This document shows, in pieces, positions 33,780 through 45,408 of a stretch of DNA of 64,000 nt. Source of the DNA: Cavenderia fasciculata (taxonomy: Eukaryota > Evosea > Eumycetozoa > Acytosteliales > Cavenderiaceae); NCBI RefSeq assembly GCF_000203815.1, contig NW_004457644.1, positions 248,001-312,000 of the forward strand, read 5' to 3'. Within the stretch, counting starts at the first letter, position 1. Every line of letters starts with the position of its first letter. The position numbers were made by a program, and so were the translations under genes. The notes under the pieces are model-generated. The model was not told the DNA's origin. It did not search any database and saw nothing but the letters and a program-made list of their open reading frames with translations.

Positions 33780-35468
33780 ATGAAATTTCAATCAATTATT
33801 TTAATCCTAGTTGGATTATTATTAGCTACATCATATGCAAGTGATATCTCATTCAAGACAAATATAAATTGTCTTTCTGGTTGCAGCTTTTCAGAAGCTG
33901 GGAATTGGGTTGGAGGTGTTGTACCAGGAGCAAACGACAATGCAATCATTGATATGTCTACCAGTGGATTCGCAACTACCCTCGTTCTTGTCACTGATGC
34001 ACTCAACGTCAATCAACTCACAGTCATTCGTAACAATGGCAAGACTCTCTATGTAGCTATCACTGCCCCAGGCAAGCTTGATAATTTGGTCATCGACGGT
34101 ACCGCCACCGTAGACATTGGCGACGGTCTCGCTGTCATTATCGGCAACTCTTTGTCTGTTGGTGCTGGCTCAATCTTCTCGATCGGTGTCAACTCTGCTA
34201 TCGTTGTCGCCAACGCCACCTTTGCTGCTTCCCAGTCCACCATCACTCTCGCTGATGGTGGTCTCTTGTCCACCGAAGGCAATGCCATCTTGAACGGCCA
34301 AATCGCTGCCAACCCCACCTCTAACCTCGAATTTAGCCAAAACGTCACTGTTTGGGGTTCTATCACCGCCGGTGCTTTCAACTTTGCAGGATCTGCATTG
34401 GTTACCTACCCAGGCAGCGTCAAAGCCACATCTATGCTTCCAAATGGCAACCTTACCATTCAAGGAGGTGCTTCAGTCACTACTAGCGCAATGCTCTGTG
34501 ACGCCACGGTCTTTGTCATCAGCGGCTCCGCCCTCAACATTGACGGAGACTCTGACTCTAACACTGTCATTGATAATGTCTTTACCGACTCTACATCCAA
34601 CGTCTACATCTCGTCTGGTCAATACACCTCTATTAGAAACGTCGAATCCTACGGAAACATTACTGTCGACGGTGGCTCTGCCGCACTCACCAACGGTTTC
34701 ATTGCCAACTTGCGCCTCTATCTCAACGCTGGCGTTGCCCAACCAGACATCACCATCCAAAACACCCAAGTTGGCGTCGTCGTCTGTGAAGCTGCTTCAT
34801 ACGTCTACTTGATCTGCGTCGACTATTGCGAGATTACCGAGATCCAACAAGCCGACAACTTGCAAGTCGTCACCTCACCAGGTGGTGTCCTCAACTTTAC
34901 CAAGTCTTTCGTTAGTCTCGGATCAGGCTCGAGAATCATTGCCAGCTCCAAGTCTGTTGTCATCTTTAACAACACCTATGTCGAGACCAACGCCATCTAT
35001 GTTGACACTGACTCGCAAGTCTATATCCAAAACTCCAACATTAACGGCTCGTTCCTCATCGACCACTCTACCATCACTGTCTATGGCCAATCGTCAGTCA
35101 ACTATATCGAATTGACTGCCAGTGTCTTGAATGTTGCTCAAGGTGTCTTGACCATCACCACCGACCTCCTCGCCTTCCAAGGTTCCACCATCAACGTCCT
35201 CCTCCAGTCACTCATCACCGACCCAAGATACACTCCCATCAAGGTCAACGTCGACATTAGCATTTCACAATCCAACGTTGTCGTTCATTCCTCTGCCAAG
35301 ACTGTTGCCCCAGGCATCCTCTACTATGTCATGGTCACTCCAAAATACATCGACGTTCCATTCACCAACTGTACCTTTTCTCCAGTACCATCTTCACTCA
35401 CCGCTCCAAACTTTAGCGAAACTTTATACAATGGTTTCATCTATTTAATCTTTGCTTTCCAAAACTAA
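33780..35468 (+). CDS. Secreted beta-repeat protein, copy A of second tandem pair
   Basis: Single exon, 562 residues. MKFQSIILILVGLLLATSYA is a textbook signal peptide, followed by SDISFKTNINC and the signature NWVGGVVPGANDNAIIDMST, a strand-turn pattern also seen in bacterial autotransporter-like beta solenoids (AGNWxGGVVPGxxD). The rest is a periodic Ser/Thr/Val/Ile/Asn solenoid with many N-x-S/T sites. Four Cys lie close together in VVCEAASYVYLICVDYCEI, a possible disulfide knot. Codons are strikingly GC-ending (GCC, ACC, ATC), unlike the flanking DNA, which suggests high expression. No anchor. It is probably secreted to the matrix or a coat; function unknown. Confidence 0.83.
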   Translation: MKFQSIILILVGLLLATSYASDISFKTNINCLSGCSFSEAGNWVGGVVPGANDNAIIDMSTSGFATTLVLVTDALNVNQLTVIRNNGKTLYVAITAPGKLDNLVIDGTATVDIGDGLAVIIGNSLSVGAGSIFSIGVNSAIVVANATFAASQSTITLADGGLLSTEGNAILNGQIAANPTSNLEFSQNVTVWGSITAGAFNFAGSALVTYPGSVKATSMLPNGNLTIQGGASVTTSAMLCDATVFVISGSALNIDGDSDSNTVIDNVFTDSTSNVYISSGQYTSIRNVESYGNITVDGGSAALTNGFIANLRLYLNAGVAQPDITIQNTQVGVVVCEAASYVYLICVDYCEITEIQQADNLQVVTSPGGVLNFTKSFVSLGSGSRIIASSKSVVIFNNTYVETNAIYVDTDSQVYIQNSNINGSFLIDHSTITVYGQSSVNYIELTASVLNVAQGVLTITTDLLAFQGSTINVLLQSLITDPRYTPIKVNVDISISQSNVVVHSSAKTVAPGILYYVMVTPKYIDVPFTNCTFSPVPSSLTAPNFSETLYNGFIYLIFAFQN

Positions 35469-36022
35469 TAATAATAATAATATAACAACTTACCTTAAAT
35501 TATTTATATATATATATAACAACAAATATAAATGTATATATATATTTAATAAAACATATAATAAAACTCCTCTTTGTATAAACTTTTTAATAACCAATAA
35601 AAGAGTATAACAAAAAAAAATAATAATAACAATTATTTTTTGTTCTTGTGCTTGGAATTTTTTTTATCATATTGTCCATTAAAAGAGCGCTATGAGTTAT
35701 TAGTAGTTTATTTGTAACCATAATAATAATGCATCAACGAATCTAAATCTAACAACAAGTTCAGCCACAAATTCAGCAACACTATTATAACAACAACAAC
35801 AACAAGTCATTATGATCACATCATCTATCATTTAGTACTTTCTTTGGAGTACCAAACAATGATATTTGTTTGATCTTTTTTGTTTGGCCTACGTAGCATT
35901 TAAAAGCTGTTAACACACAACTTGTTGATAATTGATTGGTGATGGTTTGCAAGCAGAGGATACTCTGCTATCAATCATTATCTTATTTCATCTATACTAC
36001 ACAAATATATTTATATATAAAG
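35469..36022. other. Spacer between the second tandem secreted pair
   Basis: AT-rich. The downstream frame is open back to 35936, but homology with the neighbouring gene puts the start at 36023. It holds the 3' end of one gene and the promoter of the next; nothing else seen. Confidence 0.55.
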
Positions 36023-37792
36023 ATGAAATATATTATTCAATTCCATTCAATCATTTTAATCCTCATTGCAACGTTATTCATAGCTACATCATATGCAAGT
36101 GATATCTCATTCAAGACTAATATAAATTGTATTACCGGATGCAGCTTTTCAAATGCTGAGAATTGGGTTGGAGGTGTTGTACCAAGCATAGATGACAATG
36201 CAATCATTGATATGTCTACGAGTGGGTTTGTGACTACTCTTGTTCTTATCACTGATGCACTCAACGTCAATCAACTCACTGTCATTCAAAACAATGATGG
36301 TAAGACTGTCCAAGTAGCCATCTCAAACTATGTCAATTTTGTTAATCTAGTCATCAACGGTACCGCCACCGTAGTGGTTGAAAGCGATCAATCAGTCCAG
36401 ATCGACAACTCCTTGTCTCTTGGTGCCGGCTCAATCATCTCGATCAATTCCAACTCTGCTGTCGTTGTCTCCAACTCCACCATTGCTGCTGCCAAGTCCA
36501 GCATCACTCTCTCTATAAATGCTAGCTTTCAGGGCAAAGGTAATGCCATCTTGAACGGCCAAATCGCCGCCAACTCCCACGGTGCTCTCGAATTTGACGG
36601 AAATGTCTTGGTTGGGGGTCAGATCACCTCATACCTCTTCCTATTTGGGTTTGCATCGGTCGTCTACCCAGGCAGCCTCAACTGCGCCAATATAATGTCA
36701 CTAGGAGCGGGAAACCTCACCATCTCAGGTGCATCGGTTACTGCTGGGTTGGTCGCCACTCCCGCATCGGTGTATGTCGTTAACGGCTCCACCCTCAATC
36801 TCATCGGAGACACTCCCACCTCCAACACTGTCATTGGCACGATCCATGTCGACGCTACATCCAGCGTCTACATCTTGTCTGATGACACCTATTTTAGAAA
36901 CATTGAATCCTACGGGAACATAACTATCGATAGTGTCTCTGCTGCCGGGCTCACCAACGGTTTCGTTGCCTACTTGAAACTCGTTCTTCTCAGCAGCGGC
37001 AGTGTGTTGCAACCAAACATCACTCTACAAAACACCAACGTTGGTGTTGTTGTCTGTGAAGCTGGTTCGAACGTCTACTTGAACTGCGTAGACTATTGTG
37101 AGATTGGTGAGACACAACAATCTACATTTTTGCAAATCGTCAGTTCGTCAGGTGGTATCCTCAACTTTACCAAATCTTCCATTACCCTCGGACCAGGCTC
37201 GAGAATCTCTGCCAGCTCCAAGTCTGTCATCATCTTTAACAGCACCTATGTCAACACCAATGATATCTACATTGACACTGACTCACAAGTACTTATACAA
37301 GACTCTAACATTGGTGGTAGGTTACTCGTCAACTACTCTACCATCACTGTATATGGCCAGTCGTCTGTCAGTTATATCGAGTTGAATGCAAGTGTCTTGA
37401 ATGTTGTTCAAGGTATCTTGACTGTCGTTGCCGACCTCCTCGCCTTCCAAGGTTCCACCATCAACATCATCCTCCAATCACTTGTCATCAACCCAACAAA
37501 CACACCAATCAGAGTCACCACCGGCGAAATTAATGTTGCTCAATCCAACCTAGTCATTCAATCCTCTGCCAAGACCATTGCTCCATACACTCTCTACTAT
37601 GTCATGGCCACACCAAGAAACATCGACGTTCCATTCACCAACTGTACCTTTACAGGACAATCTTCATTCACCGATCCATACTTTAGCGAATCCTTATACA
37701 ATGGTTTCATCTATTTAACTTTTGATTTCCAAAGTAATAGTACTGACAGTAGTAGTAATAATAATTATAACATACCTATTATTGATTTATAA
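36023..37792 (+). CDS. Secreted beta-repeat protein, copy B of second tandem pair
   Basis: Single exon. I choose the ATG at 36023 (589 residues) and not earlier in-frame codons, because it puts a signal peptide (IILILIATLFIATSYA) at the very start, as in the upstream copy. The mature start SDISFKTNINCITGCSFSNA and NWVGGVVPSIDDNAI match that copy almost exactly. The same Cys cluster is present (VVCEAGSNVYLNCVDYCEI). The C-terminus adds a Ser/Asn tail (SNSTDSSSNN) absent from its twin. The shared 5' block is closer at the nucleotide level than the middle. Extracellular; role unknown. Confidence 0.82.
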   Translation: MKYIIQFHSIILILIATLFIATSYASDISFKTNINCITGCSFSNAENWVGGVVPSIDDNAIIDMSTSGFVTTLVLITDALNVNQLTVIQNNDGKTVQVAISNYVNFVNLVINGTATVVVESDQSVQIDNSLSLGAGSIISINSNSAVVVSNSTIAAAKSSITLSINASFQGKGNAILNGQIAANSHGALEFDGNVLVGGQITSYLFLFGFASVVYPGSLNCANIMSLGAGNLTISGASVTAGLVATPASVYVVNGSTLNLIGDTPTSNTVIGTIHVDATSSVYILSDDTYFRNIESYGNITIDSVSAAGLTNGFVAYLKLVLLSSGSVLQPNITLQNTNVGVVVCEAGSNVYLNCVDYCEIGETQQSTFLQIVSSSGGILNFTKSSITLGPGSRISASSKSVIIFNSTYVNTNDIYIDTDSQVLIQDSNIGGRLLVNYSTITVYGQSSVSYIELNASVLNVVQGILTVVADLLAFQGSTINIILQSLVINPTNTPIRVTTGEINVAQSNLVIQSSAKTIAPYTLYYVMATPRNIDVPFTNCTFTGQSSFTDPYFSESLYNGFIYLTFDFQSNSTDSSSNNNYNIPIIDL

Positions 37793-38035
37793 CCAAATAT
37801 GTATACATTTTTAATTAATAATAATAATAGTAATAATAATAATAAAAATAATAATAATTGTAAACTTAATAACCAATTATAATGTATTTAAATGACGTTT
37901 CATCCTCAAAAAGGAAATTCTGATTCTTTTGATGATTTTTTCTTCTTTCAATTTCGCACAAAGATGTTCATAAATTGCGCATTATCGCTATCATTCATTT
38001 ATTTGTTTATTACTAGTAGAGAGAGATAGAGAGAA

Positions 38036-39731
38036 ATGTTATCAGTCAGATCTATTAGAACTTTTTATGTAGGTATTTAGAGTAGTTTATAAACATTAAA
38101 AGTTTGTATTAATACGAGTCATTCATCACATGATGTGATCTTTTTATATACATAATTTGTAGAGTGGAGTTCGTTCCTATTCAACCTCAAAGGTTGTATC
38201 ATCTGCAAAGGAAGCTATTGCTGATTTAAAGGATGGTTCTAAATTGTATGTTACATAAAAAGCTTTAAACAGAACTGCACTGATCATCAGTTTGGAATGA
38301 TATATTAATTAATGAATGACTCTATCTTTTAGATTGGTTGGTGGATTTGGTTTATGTGGTATACCAGAGAATTTAATTAAAGCAGTTCAAGAAAAGGGAA
38401 CCAAGAACTTGACAGTTGTCAGTAACAATGCTGGTGTTGATGACTTTGGTTTGGGTGTATTGTTAAAGAGCAAGCAAATCAAACGTATGATTTCATCGTA
38501 TGTTGGTGAAAATGCCACCTTTGAGTCACAGTACCTCAAGGGAGAGTTGGAGGTTGAATTGACTCCACAGGGCAATCTTGCCGAACGTGTACGTGCTGGT
38601 GGTGCTGGTATCCCAGCCTTTTACACTCAGGTTGGTGTCGGTACCATCTTGGTCGAGCAGGGTGGCTTCCCTATAAAATACGCTGCCGACGGCAAAACCG
38701 TAGAGATCAAGAGCGAGCCACGTGAAACACGTGTCTTTAACGGACGTACCTACGTGTTGGAGGAGGCCATTAAAGGCGACTTTGCCTTGGTCAAGGCTTG
38801 GAAGGCCGATACCCGTGGCAACCTTGTTTTCAGAAACACAGCCCGTAACTTTAACCCACCTATGGCCACTGCCGGCACAATCACCATCGCAGAGGTGGAA
38901 GAGGTTGTAGAAGCAGGTGAGCTCAAGCCAGACGAGATCCACTTGTCGGGAATTTACGTGCACCGTGTTATCAAGGGTCCATCGTACGAGAAGCGTATCG
39001 AGCGTTTGACCCTTGACCAAGGTCAAAACCAAGTAGGTGCCAAACCAAAGAACGAAGCTGCCCTCAAACGTGAGAAAATTGTTCGTCGTGCTGCCCTTGA
39101 ATTCCAAGACGGCATGTACTGCAACCTCGGTATTGGTATGCCCACACTCGCCTCCAACTACATTCCAAAGGGTATTCGTATCGAGTTGCAATCAGAAAAT
39201 GGTTTGCTCGGTATGGGTCCATTCCCCAAACCCGGTCAACAAGACCCAGACCTCATCAATGCCGGCAAGGAGACTGTCACCACCATCCCAGGCAGCTCCA
39301 TCTTTTCGTCAGCCGACTCGTTTGCCATGATTCGTGGTGGTCACGTCGACCTCACCATCCTCGGTGGTATGCAAGTCTCCCAAGTCGGTGATCTTGCCAA
39401 CTGGGTCATTCCAGGCCAGATGGTCAAGGGACCCGGTGGAGCTATGGATCTCACCGCATCCGGCTCGCGTGTCGTCGTCACCATGGAGCACAACTCCAAG
39501 GACGGCAAGCCAAAGATCATGCAATCATGTTCCCTCCCACTCACTGGCAAGGGTTGTGTCGACCGTATCATCACCGAGTTGGCCGTCTTTGACGTCGACA
39601 AAAAGAATGGTCAATTAGTACTCATTGAAATCGACGATTCCGTCACTGTCGACAAATTAAAACAATTAACTGGATGTCCATTCACAATCTCAAAGGATCT
39701 TAAACCATTACAACAAGTTAATTTGGATTAA
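38036..39731 (+). CDS. oxct1: Succinyl-CoA:3-ketoacid CoA-transferase, mitochondrial
   Basis: Three exons, 38036-38068, 38163-38245 and 38333-39731, phases consistent, 504 residues. The first two exons encode a mitochondrial presequence rich in Ser, Arg and Lys ([20 protein letters not shown]). The third begins inside [16 protein letters not shown], the conserved start of the A-type half. The B-type half contains [19 protein letters not shown] and the catalytic [12 protein letters not shown], with nucleophile Glu at about residue 327. The enzyme moves CoA from succinyl-CoA to acetoacetate for ketone-body use in the matrix. Length is close to the 520 residues of the animal enzyme, with A and B subunits fused. 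The large exon is much more GC-rich than its flanks. Confidence 0.95.
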
Positions 39732-39969
39732 ATCAAAAACAAACAAATAACTAATAATAAATAAAACAAACTTTGTAAAATCGATCAAAAATATTAATTT
39801 AATTTGAATTTAAAATTAGGCTTCAAAAAAAAAAGGAGGGAAATTTTTTAAAAACGAATCATTTCGCAACTGACCCAACTTTAGAGTAAAGAGTAAAAAC
39901 TTAAGTTAGATATCTTTAACAAAAAGAAAGAGAAAAAGAAAAAGAGATAAAGACAGGAGAACAATAAAG

Positions 39970-42408
39970 ATGGTGCTAACTAATCCATCTAGATTCTTGG
40001 ATATCTATAACTTGCTAAAAGATGATGCACTAGCACAAGGATGTGAAACTGTGTTGATCCTAGTTGCAAGAGATTGTGATTCTATTGCTGCTTGTAGAAT
40101 TCTATCTGTATGAAATCAAACGACTCTATATAAATATATGTATATATATATATATGTACTTACTTTCTTTTATCTATCTATCTCATCAATATAGGAAATA
40201 TTAAAATCAGATAATATATCATTCAATGTTAAACCAGTTGCAAGTTATAATGACCTTGAAAAGGTTAATGAAAGTTTACTTGCTGGAAATGAAGAGGTAT
40301 GATACTATACATATGATTGATTATTAATATTAAAGATTAGAAAGATATTAATGTATTTTATTCTTTTAGTTGAGAACGATTGTAATGATTAATTGTGGAG
40401 GTAATATTGATATTGGAGAAGTATTTACCAATTTGATAGATGGTCAATTAGTTTATATTATCGATAGTCATAGACCATATCATCCAAATAATGTAGATGA
40501 TCAAACTTTTGTAAGTGCAGGCAATTTTTTTTTTTGATTGATAATGGTATCAGGTGACTAACCTTTTTTTTTGTTTCTGGATCATGACAGGCAATCATTG
40601 TTGATGATGGTAATTTTGTTGATCAAGTTGCAACTGAAGTACAAGATATTAGTATGAATAAGGATGATGAAGATGAAGAGGAAGAAGAATCTGAACAGGA
40701 TGAAGAAGAGGAGGAAGATGAAGAAGATGAAGAGAAAAATGGATTCGTAGATGATGAAGCTGAAGAAGACGATGATGAAGAGGAAGAGGAAGAGGAAGAA
40801 GAGGAAGAAAGTGATGAAGACGATGATGCAATGGTAATGGATGAAGATGCAGAAGAAGAAATGAAAAAGAAAAAAGAAGCAAAGGAAAAGAGATTAGAAG
40901 AAAAGAAAAAGAGATTAGAAAAGAGAGAGGAAAAAGAGAGAAAGAAAAAGAAAAAGAAACAAGATGCCAAAAAGAAATTAAAAAAGCAAAAGAAAAATCC
41001 AACTCTATCCATGTCTAATCAATCGTCGTATGGCAAGAGTGTATCATCTTTAATGTATGATCTCAGTTGTGTATTGATGAAAGATAATTTAGATGGATTG
41101 CTTTGGTACGCTATCGTTGGTATGACCGACCAATTGGTGCACGAACGTGTCAGCACCAAGGTCTACCAACAAGAGTACGATCATCTCAGATCGCTGGTTC
41201 TCAACACTTACCCGGCCGACGACTTGGCCAGCCAAAACGTATTAAAAGTGTCGGCAGCATCTGCACGTCTCGATCAACAGCAAAAAGAAAGAATTGTTCC
41301 ATGCGAAGACTATCGATTCATGTTGTATCGTCACTGGAATCTCTATGAAAGTTTGTACAATAGTAAATATGTTGCATGCACGCTACAGACTTGGAAGGCA
41401 AAGGGACGTCACTTTTTAGAGACCCTATTTGCTTTGATTGGAATCCCACTTGACCAAGCCAAACAAAAATATTTATCAATGAATTCCCAATTCAAGAATA
41501 CCCTAAAACAACAACTAGCTTTTCATGCTCCTCGTTTTGGTTTAAATGAAATTTATTATAATTCATTTTTAAAGGTAAATAATATTTAAATATTATACTA
41601 TATAATTTATTATTAATTTATTTATTTTAAAATTTAGAAATATGAATGTAGTATTGATATTTCAGCATCTGATACAGTTTATGCTGTTACAGCATTGATG
41701 GAATCTGATAATTTGGAAACAGATGCAAGTGATGAAGAAATTTGGGAACAAAACTTTTGGGATGCTTATGATTCTCTTTCAAAGTATGAAATTAGTAATT
41801 AGAAAATATATTTGATATTAATATTTTATTTATTATTTTAGTAAAAATGTAGAATTATTAGTTGAAGGATTAAAATATTCAATTTTTCCTTCAAAAGGAA
41901 ATTACAAGACAAGTTACAGTTATGATTGAAAAAAAGAATGTAATTTTACAAGGACCATATAGATATGCCATTCTCAATGACTCTGTCGAATTAAAGTATT
42001 TTACTCATCCAATGGCTCTTACCAAATTGGGTTTGTTTATGATGGATGCTTTGGTATCTATGGGTAAACAAAAGAAACCATTCCTCATTGCAGCTTTAAA
42101 TGAAAGTAATAATAATTATTTAATCGTTGGTATTTCTGGTTCTCATAGTTCAGATATTCAAAAAAAGTATGAATCAAAAAAAACAAACAAGAAATCATTT
42201 ATAATTATTAATTTACTATTTTTTATTTTAATTTCTACTTAGTTCATTTGGATTTTATTTCAAGGAAGCTGTTAAATTAACAAATTGTACCTTTAAGTAT
42301 CAATCATTTGATACATCGGTTGTAGAGATTGCAAAGATCGATATGCCAAACTTTATTGAAAAATTAAATGAAGGTTTAGCTTTGGAAGATGATGGAAATG
42401 AACAATAG
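39970..42408 (+). CDS. cdc45: CDC45, replication-fork helicase cofactor; one-base frame offset in exon 6
   Basis: Seven exons: 39970-40107, 40195-40296, 40370-40510, 40591-41574, 41638-41783, 41842-42166 and 42243-42408. The product would be about 666 residues. CDC45 joins MCM2-7 and GINS to form the CMG helicase in the nucleus. Recognised from NPSRFLDIYNLLKDDALA, the DHH-like VLILVARDCDSIAA, YIIDSHRPYHPNNV, a long acidic then basic insertion (residues about 145-250), and the C-terminal VILQGPYRYAIL and SFGFYFKEAVKLT. The exon lengths total one base more than a multiple of three. In exon 6, VELLVEGLK is in one frame and IQFFLQKEITRQV in the next, the switch falling at about 41870-41880 between A and T runs. 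Because the gene is essential and otherwise intact, a sequence error is the likely cause. Confidence 0.9.
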
Positions 42409-42542
42409 GATCATACAACCAAAATAATAATAATAACTAACAACAAACACAACAACATTAAACAAGTTAATTTTAATTAATTAACTTTTTATTCATAAAA
42501 ACAACTCTGGATGGATAGTAGCCAGGCCAGGTCTAGAAGTCT

Positions 42543-43691
42543 TTATTTTTTAGAAAGAATAATGAGTTCACCAAATTTAAATTCATCAATTATGAAACCA
42601 GATAAAGATGCAAGCTCTTTCCATTCTTGTTCTGTTCTCTCCTTTCCACCTCCAACATTTAACATATCTAAAAGTGAAGTATTAGTTTGAATAAGTAATT
42701 GCAATTCATTCTCTTGGTCAAAATTATTTAATACATACGAAGGTCATACCAAACTGAAACATCATACATTTTGTTACTCTTGTCAACAATGAAATCGTAA
42801 ATGTATACTTTTCCATTTGGTTTAATGGCTTTTGAAATGGTTTGTAGGATTTTAGAAGCATCATTTTGGTTCCAATCGTGCATTATTCTTTTCATTGTGT
42901 AACAATCTGCTTCTGGAACACTTTCAAAGAAACTCCCTGAAACATCTTTTGCTCTTGCATCATTGTTTGGTCTTTGTTTTTGTTTTAATTCAATTACACT
43001 TGGTAGATCAAAATTAATGCCAACTTTAATATTTGAATTATTTTTTAATATTTCTTCCATAAACCTTTAGAGAAAAAGAATATAAATATAATGCATAAAT
43101 ATTAATTAATAATTTGTTTTTTTTTTTTTTTTCATACCATCCTTGTGAACCACCAACATCACAAACCGTTTCAAAAGCAGAGAAATCAGAACGTTTTACA
43201 AAACTTGGTCTAGTAAGACCATGCATTGCATTGGCAAATAAAGTTTCATAATCTGGGTTGCTGACCAATTCATTCCAGTATTCTTGACCAGATGTAGTAC
43301 TATAACCTTTCATCAAGTAGTCTTCAGATTTTAGCCATACTTTGAATTGGAGAGGGTTTGATTCCAACAAGACAATGTTTCTAGTGTTAGTGTCGAGCAA
43401 CAAGGACGAGAGTGATGAGTTTGAAAACTCTCCATTTCCTTCATCGATAAACACTCCAGAAACAGCAAGTGCTCTCATGACACGGAACAGTGTTTCATCA
43501 TGAAGACCTACTTGGTGAGATATCCATTGTGACGATTGTTTACCATTGGCTAGGTATCTGGCAATATCAAACTTTGCAGCCATTTGTATAGCCATCGATC
43601 TCCAAAACCCAGTTACCAAATTAAATAATTGACGATTTTCATGAAAGATATTCTCTTTTAATTGTATATCTTGTTCAATAGTTGATTGCAT
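42543..43691 (-). CDS. Plant-type SAM-dependent O-methyltransferase
   Basis: Three exons on the minus strand, 43138-43691, 42739-43064 and 42543-42667, phases consistent, 334 residues. The N-terminal part is the winged-helix dimerisation domain, with SQWISHQVGLHDETLFRVMR. SAM-binding motif I is CDVGGSQGWF, split by the first intron. The catalytic region is CYTMKRIMHDWN (general-base His in MHDW), followed by KPNGKVYIYDFIVD. The last exon has the family end LNVGGGKERTEQEW...SGFIIDEF. Members methylate phenolic hydroxyls; in dictyostelids one makes the chlorinated polyketide signal DIF-1. The substrate here is unknown, and no polyketide synthase or halogenase lies nearby. Cytosolic. Confidence 0.9.
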
Positions 43692-44277
43692 ATTAATAGT
43701 TTAAAATATTATTTAGTTTTTTATGATTTTGTTAAAATGATATTTATTGATTTAGATAGAATAAGAATGATGATAATATCATTTATATAAATGTCATTTT
43801 CATTCTGGAATACCTTATTCGGATGTAAGATATAAATAGAAAGTAAATACATCTAGTATCTAGAAGGAGAAGGAAGTGGTGGGTGAATACAAATGTGGTA
43901 ATAGATTCAGATTACTCAAAAAAATGAACAAATTAATATCATATTCTTCAGTATTCTTTCTTCACTATATCTTCTCAATCATCTTTTACTATATTCTACC
44001 AATCTTATCTACAAATTGATCATCATGACGAAAAGAATAAAAAGAAAGTTAAAACATTAATGTTTATTTGATTGAGTATGAATGGATCAAATTTGGAAAG
44101 GTGATATTATTTAATAGTTCTGTTCATTGTTGTTGATTTAGAGTCATAATAATCGACCATTTTCATTCAATTGATTAGATTGAACGGATTCCACAAGGAT
44201 AATTTAATTTGATTCCTCTATCAATTTGATTTGTTAATGTATCCAAGAGAGAATGATACTATTCAAAATCAATATGA
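43692..44277. other. Gene-free stretch upstream of the O-methyltransferase
   Basis: AT-rich promoter region of the O-methyltransferase and 3' flank of the small gene to its right. No ORF or structured element seen. Confidence 0.55.
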
Positions 44278-44606
44278 TTATTTTAAAGAAAAACTTCTAT
44301 CTTTCTTTAAATGTTTACGGCTGTCACTTCCTCCACCAGAACTACCTCCAATTAAAAAGGAACTATTAATGGGTGAAAAACAATGAAAATGGTTCGATGT
44401 TAAAAAGGATGCTGATTGAGACATCATTTCTCCTATTGTATCTTCTGCATGTTGAAGTAATAAAATTTTATGTTCTCCTCCTCTTAGACAAAATCTTGGA
44501 TCTAATCTCATCATTGATGCTATAGATAAATAAGAAGAAAGAATGTTAATACAGTTCCATATGGATTGGGAGGATGCACAGAAAATTTCATACCCATTAT
44601 TGCCAT
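44278..44606 (-). CDS. Small unknown protein (84 residues) with a 13-base first exon
   Basis: Exon 2 (44278-44519) has a coding look: RLDPRFCLRGGEHKILLLQH, AEDTIGEMMSQSASFLTSNH, a Gly/Ser loop and a basic end (SRKHLKKDRSFSLK). It is preceded by a TATAG acceptor. The nearest upstream match is a 13-base exon (44594-44606, ATG GCA ATA ATG G) with a GTATGA donor, phase 1, giving MAIMASMMRLDPRF. An upstream stop in that frame supports this ATG. A different frame through the same junction would give a short basic peptide but ends quickly. I do not recognise the protein; no domain, signal peptide or membrane segment. Confidence 0.5.
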
Positions 44607-45408
44607 TCTTGGATCTTTTTACTTTGAGTCTGATTTGATATATATCAACATCACTTAAAATGGAAACTAATATGATTATTATAATAATACTACTAAATGA
44701 ACAGTCGGAATATCAAAGGATGAACGTTTATCTCATGTCATGGGGTGCCCATTAAAGTTAAATTTGACCATAAATAGGATATCCCTTCCAATTTTATTGC
44801 AAATACAATATATGGATAAAATCAACAACAATAACAATAGATCTATTACAGTCAATAGTAAATTTTATTTGTTTATCTTTTTGGCAAAGATACATTTAGA
44901 TATCTCATCAACATAATTGCCATTGTAAATTCATTGGTTTATTGTATCACAATGTGTGTACATATCTATGTGGTGTGGTGTGGTGTTGGGTTAATCAATT
45001 TTGTTGATAACTATCTATTTCTCTCAATCTCTCATTATGGTGGTATCCGTAAACAGTATTCCTCGTTTTCCACATCTATCTACCACACTGTGTGTGTCTA
45101 GATAAAAAAAAAAATTGTGTAGTTGTTAACCACATCAATTCTAATTGATAATCACACAAAAAAAAAAGAAAATTCTATTAGATTTAGCTAACTGCTTTTA
45201 TTTATTCACACATATATGTGGATTTAATAAATAAATAAATAATTATTTACAAAATATCTCTCTTGATACTTGCGGATTACAATGTTGATGAAGAAGATAT
45301 TGGTTGGTGGGCAATGATAATATTATTCAGGTGAATAGAATGGCTGCATGCACTCACCTACATCTGTGTGTCCCTATTACTCTTTTTCAGTGATTCATTA
45401 AAACAATT
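44607..45408. other. Gene-free stretch
   Basis: About 0.8 kb of AT-rich DNA between two minus-strand genes, with A and T homopolymers near 45100-45170. It holds the promoter of the small gene and the 3' end of the ankyrin-like gene. No ORF or RNA recognised. Confidence 0.55.

Noticed and set aside
40623-41012. Minus-strand Ser/Phe/Leu-rich frames over CDC45
   Set aside because: Antisense shadows of the acidic and Lys-rich insertion in exon 4.
42543-43691. O-methyltransferase as part of a polyketide cluster
   Set aside because: Neighbours are CDC45 and an unrelated small gene; no polyketide synthase or halogenase within the window.
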